From Actinomadura rifamycini DSM 43936 (GTDB taxonomy: Bacteria; Actinomycetota; Actinomycetes; Streptosporangiales; Streptosporangiaceae): DNA of 64,000 bases. The stretch spans positions 124,001-188,000 of the forward strand of contig NZ_AULB01000009.1 of the NCBI RefSeq assembly GCF_000425065.1, in the 5' to 3' direction. The position numbers were made by a program, and so were the translations under genes. Under the pieces are notes generated by a model. That model was not told the DNA's origin and ran no database searches. It saw nothing but the letters and a program-made list of their open reading frames with translations. Below are positions 59,162-64,000 of the stretch, piece after piece; position 1 is the first letter of the stretch; every line of letters begins with the position of its first letter.

Positions 59162-60076
59162 ATGACGCATTCCGAGATCGAGATCACCGCGGGGCTGGTG
59201 CGGGACCTGCTGCGCGACCAGCACCCCGACCTGGCCGGCCGCCCGGTGAGGCTCGGTGCCCGCGGCTGGGACAACCAGCTGTGGCGGCTCGGGGACGACC
59301 TGGCCGTGCGGCTGCCCTGGGCGACGGCGTCCGCGGACGAGCTGCTGCGCAAGGAGCATGCGTGGCTGCCGGTCCTCGCTCCGGGCCTTCCGCTGCCGGT
59401 GCCCGTCCCGCAGCGGCTCGGCGAGCCCTCCGCGCGGTTCCCGCGCCCCTGGATCGTCACGACCTGGGTGCCGGGCACGCCCGCCGACCGCGCCCCCGTC
59501 GCGCGCGGGGCGGAGGCGGCGGACGCCCTGGCGGCCTTCCTGACGGCGCTCCACCGGCCCGCTCCCGAGGGGGCGCCCGTCGGCCGGAACCGCGGAGGCC
59601 CGCCGGCCGAGCACACCGCGTGGTTCGCCGAGCAGCTCGCTTCGGCCGCCGGCCTCGGGCTCGTCCCCGACCCGGACGCCGTCCGGGAGGTGTGGGAGGA
59701 CGCCGCCGCGGCGCCCGGCTGGGCGGGCCCGCCGCTGTGGCTCCACGGCGACCTGCATCCGGCCAACGTCCTCACCGCCGACGGCGCCCTCCACGGTGTG
59801 GTCGACTTCGGCGACCTCTGCGCGGGCGACCCGGCCTGCGACCTCGCCGCCGCCTGGATCCTGCTGCCGGACGGCGCCGTCGACCGCTTCCACGCCGCCT
59901 ACCGCCCGGCCCCGGACGCCGCGACCCTGCGCCGCGCCCGCGGATGGGCGGTGCTGCGCGCCCTCGCCTGCGTCCTCATCGGCGACGCCGGCGTCCACGG
60001 CCGGCCCGGCGGCAAGGCCACGTGGGGCCCGCCCGCCCGGGCCGCGCTGCGGCGCCTCATCGAGACCCGGCACTGA
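59162..60076 (+). CDS. Aminoglycoside phosphotransferase-family kinase
   Basis: A 304-residue kinase-like protein. The Brenner motif is WLHGDLHPANVLTADGALHGV, with VVDFGDLCAGDPACDLA as the metal motif, both complete. ATG 59162 follows a GTTACC-type spacer; the frame extends further with no family residues. Members phosphorylate aminoglycosides, macrolides or unrelated small molecules. The late KATWGPPARAALRRLIE is typical of the Ser/Thr/hydroxyurea-like branch common in soil actinomycetes. Its end overlaps the EamA remnant by 20 nt. Confidence 0.86.
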   Translation: MTHSEIEITAGLVRDLLRDQHPDLAGRPVRLGARGWDNQLWRLGDDLAVRLPWATASADELLRKEHAWLPVLAPGLPLPVPVPQRLGEPSARFPRPWIVTTWVPGTPADRAPVARGAEAADALAAFLTALHRPAPEGAPVGRNRGGPPAEHTAWFAEQLASAAGLGLVPDPDAVREVWEDAAAAPGWAGPPLWLHGDLHPANVLTADGALHGVVDFGDLCAGDPACDLAAAWILLPDGAVDRFHAAYRPAPDAATLRRARGWAVLRALACVLIGDAGVHGRPGGKATWGPPARAALRRLIETRH

Positions 60077-60640
60077 CGGGCGCCCCCGGATCCGGGCCCG
60101 GTTCCGGCGGGCGGCCCCCGGACGGTGCGCCGGCGCGGGCACCCGCGCGGGCCCCGGTGCGTTCGGCGCCGACGCCGGCGATGACGACGAGCGCGACGCC
60201 CGCGGCGGCGAGCGGGCCGGGCGTCTGCCCGAGGAGGGCCAGGCCGATGACGGTGGCGATGGCGGGCTCCAGGCTCATCAGCGTGCCGAACGCGGCGGTG
60301 CTGAGCCGCCGCAGAGCGATCAGTTCGAGGATGAACGGCACCACCGGCACCAGGACCGCCAGGCCCAGCCCGGCCGGCGGCAGCGGCCAAGCGAGGCGGT
60401 CCACGACCTGCGGTCCGGCGACCGCGGTGGCCACCACGGCGGCGACGGGCATGGAGACGGCCCAGCAGGCGGTGGCGGCCAGGGCGCAGCCGCCGCCGAC
60501 CGGGTCGGTCGCGCCGTGCCAGGGCTCGGTGAGCAGCAGGACCCCCGCGCCCGCCGGCAGCGGCCACAGCCGCGCGCCGCCGCGGCCCCGGGGCCACCGC
60601 CAGGCCGAGCGGGCCGAGGAACCCCAGCGCGCTGGCGGTG
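60057..60640 (-). pseudogene. EamA/RhtA-type exporter remnant
   Basis: The C-terminal part of an EamA permease is readable: GAGVLLLTEPWHG, then LEPAIATVIGLALLGQTPGP, then AAGVALVVIAGVGAERTG. Upstream, TASALGFLGPLGLAVA (about 60639-60592) is in another frame, so a frameshift lies between about 60592 and 60575. An in-frame loss of ~22-24 residues is also evident after the CWA at the end of the fifth-helix region, which passes straight to VSMPVA. The first ~95 residues are absent. A full protein has about 290 residues and 10 helices, so this is a pseudogene. Confidence 0.75.
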
Positions 60641-60747
60641 CCCCCGCGCGGACGCCGCCCCCGCGCGCGGCTCCCGCGGACGCGGCGCGGTCGTCCCCGC
60701 AGGCGCGGCGGGGGAGGGGAGGTGGAGGTCATGCCCCCAGTGGAAGG

Positions 60748-61012
60748 GACGGGTTCGCCACCGCCGTCCGCCGCTCCCTGCTGCCGGTGGTCGCCGACCT
60801 CGCCGACCGCCCGGCGGTGCGGCTGCGCATCCGCGAGCACGAGCCCGCCGAGGCGCCGGCGCTGCCGGCCGGTGCCGCCCGAGACCGCCCTGCTGCCGCC
60901 GGCCGGCCCGCCGGTCGTCCTGCGCTCGTACGCGGTGGTCCGCCGCGGCCACGCGAACTGGCCGCCGCTGCGCCTCGTCCTCGACCTGCTCGCCGCCCGC
61001 GCGACGGCGTGA
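60748..61012 (+). pseudogene. LysR-family regulator remnant
   Basis: Two pieces of a LysR effector domain are present. FATAVRRSLLPVVADLADRPAVRLRIREHEPAEA starts the domain; after a shift to the next frame, PVVLRSYAVVRRGHANWPPLRLVLDLLAARATA is the normal C terminus. The helix-turn-helix and about 100 central residues are lost. It faces the EamA remnant, as intact LysR-EamA pairs usually do, so both probably decayed together. Confidence 0.65.
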
Positions 61013-61073
61013 CCGGGCGCGCCCGCGGGCCGCGGTCCTCGGCCGCGCGGGCCCCGGCTCATAGGCTGCGACG

Positions 61074-61121
61074 GTGGACAGCGAAGAGACGGTGGACAGC
61101 GAAGAGACGGTGGACAGCGAA
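61074..61121. repeat. 18-bp tandem repeat with repeated GTG starts
   Basis: GTGGACAGCGAAGAGACG occurs twice exactly and once partly. It encodes VDSEET repeats at the N terminus of the flavin reductase-like protein and offers three in-frame start codons. Confidence 0.85.
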
Positions 61122-61598
61122 CAGTTCGTCGACGGTTTCGACTACCCGATGTTCGTGGTGACCGCCGCCGACGCCGGGACGGGGGCGCGGGCGGGCTGCC
61201 TGGTCGGGTTCGCGACGCAGACCAGCATCGACCCGTTCCGGTTCCTGGTGTGCCTGTCCCGCCGCAACCGCACCTTCCGGGTCGCCGAGGCGGCGGAGGT
61301 CCTGGCCGTCCACGTCCTCGGACGGGACGGCGACCAGCGGCGGCTCGCCGCGCTGTTCGGCTCGCGGACCGGCGACGAGATCGACAAGTTCGCCCGCTGC
61401 TCCTGGCGGCCGGGGCCCGGAGGCGTGCCCCTGCTCACCGGCGCCCGCCGCCACCTGGTGGGCCGAGTCCTGGAGCGCCTCGACGTCGGCGACCACGTCG
61501 GGTTCCTGCTGGAACCGACCGAGGTGTCGGCCGGCACCGGGTCCGCCCCGCTCACCTTCCGCTCGCTGCCCGCCATGGAGCCCGGGCACCGGGCCTGA
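61074..61598 (+). CDS. Flavin reductase-like FMN-binding protein
   Basis: A 174-residue split-barrel protein: YPMFVVTAADAGTGARAGCLVGFATQTSIDPFRFLVCLSR is the FMN-binding core of flavin reductase-like proteins, followed by FRVAEAAEVLAVHVLG. The start is ambiguous because the first 48 bp are three copies of an 18-bp unit, each beginning with GTG (61074, 61092, 61110). It could supply reduced flavin to the FAD oxidoreductase downstream, which lies 87 bp away, but a stand-alone role is possible. Confidence 0.8.
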   Translation: MDSEETVDSEETVDSEQFVDGFDYPMFVVTAADAGTGARAGCLVGFATQTSIDPFRFLVCLSRRNRTFRVAEAAEVLAVHVLGRDGDQRRLAALFGSRTGDEIDKFARCSWRPGPGGVPLLTGARRHLVGRVLERLDVGDHVGFLLEPTEVSAGTGSAPLTFRSLPAMEPGHRA

Positions 61599-61646
61599 CC
61601 CCGGCCGCCGGCCGCTCCCCCCTTGACCCGCCCATGCCTGGATCAT

Positions 61647-61673
61647 ACATTCACTCACAATCTGTATGAATGT
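61647..61673. promoter_or_regulatory. Inverted repeat operator before FAD oxidoreductase
   Basis: ACATTCA (61647-61653) and TGAATGT (61667-61673) are perfect 7-bp arms 13 bp apart, in an AT-rich island; CATACA/TGTATG arms overlap them. This fits a TetR-type operator 13 bp ahead of the ATG at 61686. No regulator gene lies next to it in the window. Confidence 0.6.
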
Positions 61674-61685
61674 GAGGTGGGCGGG

Positions 61686-63191
61686 ATGCGGGGACGGACG
61701 GCCGTGGTGCTCGGCGGCAGCGTGGCGGGCCTGTGCGCCGCGGGGGTGCTCGCGCGGCACTTCGACGCGGTGGTCGTCCTGGAGCGGGACCGGCTGCCGC
61801 CGGGCGCGGAGCACCGCCGCGGCGTGCCGCAGAGCAAGCACCCGCACTTCCTCCTCAACTCCGGGCGCCGCGCGATCGGCGAGATCTTCCCCGGCTTCGA
61901 GGAATCGCTGATCGCCGCGGGCGGGATGCGGCTGATGCCGTCGATGGACGCCGCGTACTGCGAGAACGACGGCTGGGCGCCGCGCAAGTCCGGGTCGATG
62001 ACGATGGTCTACGGCTCGCGCGTGCTCATCGAGCGGGTCCTGCGCGACAGGGTCCGCGAACTGCCGTCCATCGAGATCCGCGAGGGCGCGACCGTCACCG
62101 GGCTCCGCTCGTCCGGGGGCGGCACCGCCGGCGGGCGCGTCGAGGGCGTCGAGTACCGCACCGCCGACGGCGCGGGCCGGCTCGCCGCGGACCTGGTCGT
62201 CGACGCGCTCGGGCGCGGTTCCCCGGTGGCCGACTGGCTCGCGGCGGCGGGCTGGCCCGCGCCGCCGGAGCGGACCCTCGACGCCAAGGTCACCTACGTC
62301 TCGCGGTGGTACGACCTGCCGCCCGCCGACCGCCGCCCGGAGACGTGGTGGTGGAAGCACCTCGTCGTCACGCCGACGCAGGACCGCGGCGACCGTCCCG
62401 AGGAGCACGAGTTCCTCAGCAACTTCTTCCCCATCGAGGGCGACCGCGCCATCGTGTGCATGGGGTCGTGGGGCATCCGGATGCCGCGCGAGGCGGACGC
62501 GTTCGAGGCCGCGGCCGATCGCGTGCGGGCCGCCGCCTTCGGACGGGCGGCGCGTGCGTGCACGCCGACGTCCGAGGTGCACCTGACGCGCTCGACGGGC
62601 AACAAGTGGCGCCGGTTCGACCTTCTCGAGGCCCCTCCGGCCGGGCTGGTCGCCCTCGGGGACTCGATCTGCGCCTTCAACCCGTTCTACGCCCAGGGAA
62701 TGAGCTCGGCCGCCCGCTCGGCGCTCATCCTCGGCGAGCTGCTGCGCGACCGCGACGCCCTCGACCCCGGCTTCTTCCGCGCGTTCCTCGATCGGCAGAA
62801 GGCGTCCCTCGACGTGCCCTGGATGCTCGCGATGGCCCGTGACCAGGCGTACGACTTCGCCACCGGCACCGAGGTCGCGGCGCCCTGGCGGCGCAGGCTG
62901 ACCGCGCGGTTCGGCTGGCCGGTCTTCAACGCGATCACCGCCGCGGGCCGCGAGGACGCCTATGTGGAGCGGACGTTCGCCGAGGTGTTCAACCTCGACC
63001 GGTCGCTGCGGCAGATGGCCCTCGATCCGCGGTTCTGGTTCGGCCTGGCGCGCCACCAGGTGCGGCGGCGGCTCGGGCGCACGGTCGTGCCCGGCGGGTT
63101 CGACGAGAAGAAGGACCCGCCCGGCACGGACTACACCGGCCGCACGCGCTCCGCCGGCGCGTCCGCCGGCACCGGCCTCGTCGACGCCTGA
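61686..63191 (+). CDS. FAD-dependent oxidoreductase/monooxygenase-like
   Basis: A 501-residue flavoprotein. The N-terminal fold VVLGGSVAGLCAAGVLARHF, the ERDRLP segment, the central WWWKHLVVTPTQD and the second FAD motif LVALGDSICAFNPFYAQGMSSAARSA place it with the group A hydroxylase/geranylgeranyl-reductase-like flavoproteins. The HPHFLLNSGRRAI region is typical of a subfamily found beside TetR regulators in actinomycetes. ATG 61686 follows GAGGTGGGCGGG. The substrate is unknown; the following membrane protein begins 15 bp after the stop. Confidence 0.82.
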   Translation: MRGRTAVVLGGSVAGLCAAGVLARHFDAVVVLERDRLPPGAEHRRGVPQSKHPHFLLNSGRRAIGEIFPGFEESLIAAGGMRLMPSMDAAYCENDGWAPRKSGSMTMVYGSRVLIERVLRDRVRELPSIEIREGATVTGLRSSGGGTAGGRVEGVEYRTADGAGRLAADLVVDALGRGSPVADWLAAAGWPAPPERTLDAKVTYVSRWYDLPPADRRPETWWWKHLVVTPTQDRGDRPEEHEFLSNFFPIEGDRAIVCMGSWGIRMPREADAFEAAADRVRAAAFGRAARACTPTSEVHLTRSTGNKWRRFDLLEAPPAGLVALGDSICAFNPFYAQGMSSAARSALILGELLRDRDALDPGFFRAFLDRQKASLDVPWMLAMARDQAYDFATGTEVAAPWRRRLTARFGWPVFNAITAAGREDAYVERTFAEVFNLDRSLRQMALDPRFWFGLARHQVRRRLGRTVVPGGFDEKKDPPGTDYTGRTRSAGASAGTGLVDA

Positions 63192-63205
63192 CCCGAGGAG
63201 CCCCC

Positions 63206-64000
63206 ATGGACCACACCTGCGGCGCCGCGGCCGAGCGCCTCGCCGAGGGACTCGGCTACTCCTGCCACGGCACCGAGCCGGTGGTCGATCTGCGCGACCC
63301 GTTCGGCCTCGAGAACGGCACGATGCCCGTCCTGGAGCTGCTCGTCATCGGCGGCGCCGTGTTCGCGCTCGTCCACGCGTGGCGGCGGTGGCGGCGCGAC
63401 GGCGACCCGGCCAACATCGCGCTGTGGTTCGCGTCGGTCGTCTACCTGGCCGTGATCGAGCCGCCGCTCTACTTCCCGGAGTGGTTCGGCCTCGAACAGC
63501 ACGTCGGGTTCATCTTCTCCCACAACGTGTTCACCGTGCAGTTCATGTTCGATCGGCTTCCGCTCTACATCGTGGCCTTCTACCCGGCGCTGTCGCAGCT
63601 CGCCTACGAGCTGGTCCGCGTCCTGGGCGTCTTCGCGCGGCGCGGGCCGCTGGCCGGGGCGGTGGCGGTCGCGTTCGCCTGCCAGGTCTTCTACGAGATC
63701 TTCGACCATCTCGGCCCGCAGCTGAAGTGGTGGGCGTGGAACACCGGGAACGAGACGATCAACCAGCCGGCGCTCGCGTCGGTGCCGATGAACAGCATGC
63801 TGCTGTTCGCCTCGGTGTCCTTCGGCGCGATGACCTACCTCGTCGTCCGGCTGACCGGCGGGACGGACGGCCCGCGCACGCTCACCGGCCCGCGGATCGG
63901 GTGGCGCGCCGCCGTGGCGGGCGCCGCGACGCCCCTGGCGATGATCATCGCGAGCGCGCCCAGCGGCGCCTTCCGCGGGGAGGACCTGCTGGGAGTCCAG
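63206..64000 (+). CDS. Polytopic membrane protein, truncated by window end
   Basis: An ATG at 63206 with CCGAGGAG upstream opens a frame without stop to the last base (265 codons, partial). It has about six hydrophobic helices: LELLVIGGAVFALVHAW, IALWFASVVYLAVIEPPLYF, LPLYIVAFYPALSQLAYELV, GAVAVAFACQVFYEIFDHLG, MNSMLLFASVSFGAMTYLVV and WRAAVAGAATPLAMIIASA. I do not recognise a characterised family. It is probably co-transcribed with the FAD oxidoreductase. Confidence 0.75.
   Translation, partial: MDHTCGAAAERLAEGLGYSCHGTEPVVDLRDPFGLENGTMPVLELLVIGGAVFALVHAWRRWRRDGDPANIALWFASVVYLAVIEPPLYFPEWFGLEQHVGFIFSHNVFTVQFMFDRLPLYIVAFYPALSQLAYELVRVLGVFARRGPLAGAVAVAFACQVFYEIFDHLGPQLKWWAWNTGNETINQPALASVPMNSMLLFASVSFGAMTYLVVRLTGGTDGPRTLTGPRIGWRAAVAGAATPLAMIIASAPSGAFRGEDLLGVQ

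Overview
The window is very GC-rich DNA (around 74% by eye) with dense, translationally coupled genes, GTG starts and GGAGG-type ribosome sites. F420-dependent enzymes, a CYP51 locus and an amino-group-carrier-protein natural-product cluster all point to an actinomycete. A Streptosporangiales/Thermomonosporaceae (Actinomadura-like) host is my best guess, but I could not test it. I see no rRNA, tRNA, CRISPR array, insertion sequence or replication origin.

Layout. (1) 0.35-9.4 kb: a carotenoid island. It has phytoene synthase, two CrtI-type desaturases, a CruF-like protein, a family-2 glycosyltransferase and a CrtA-like monooxygenase, interleaved with PlsX-like and PlsY-like paralogues. A winged-helix repressor with tandem 12-bp palindromes at its own start heads the minus-strand operon. 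(2) 9.5-11 kb: peptide deformylase and a MOSC protein. (3) 11-24 kb: a minus-strand operon resembling the mycobacterial CYP51 locus (TetR, P450, SDR, CYP51, ferredoxin, SnoaL-like, ALDH, SDR, hydroxyisobutyrate-type dehydrogenase, CMD). It ends in two broken genes and a ketosteroid-dehydrogenase-like flavoprotein. Next to it, a FadD17-like ligase and an F420-type oxidoreductase diverge from a perfect KstR-type box. This region probably handles steroid- or terpenoid-like substrates. (4) 24.5-31 kb: assorted redox genes, TetR and WYL regulators, an epoxide hydrolase and an NmrA-like protein.

(5) 31.4-56.4 kb: a natural-product gene cluster without megasynthases, the most interesting part. One half looks like an L-proline to pyrrole-2-carboxyl carrier system: a free-standing acyl carrier protein, a prolyl-type adenylation enzyme, an acyl-CoA-dehydrogenase-like oxidase, an alpha/beta hydrolase and a KAS III-like acyltransferase. 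A TrpB2-like enzyme that has lost its catalytic Glu and an asparagine synthetase sit alongside. The other half is a tightly coupled run: sulfotransferase, SDR, HK97-fold encapsulin-like protein, split transketolase, LysW-like amino-group carrier protein and LysX/LysY/LysZ/LysK-like enzymes, followed by three acyl ligases/synthetases (two of them paralogues, one lying upstream) and an ArgG-like ligase. Together these would build a carrier-bound C7 amino acid from glutamate plus a C2 ketol unit, as known for vazabitide-type 1-azabicyclohexanes, possibly inside a protein shell.

(6) 56.4-64 kb: ordinary accessory genes, a decayed divergent EamA/LysR pair, a flavin reductase, an FAD oxidoreductase and a membrane protein cut by the window end.
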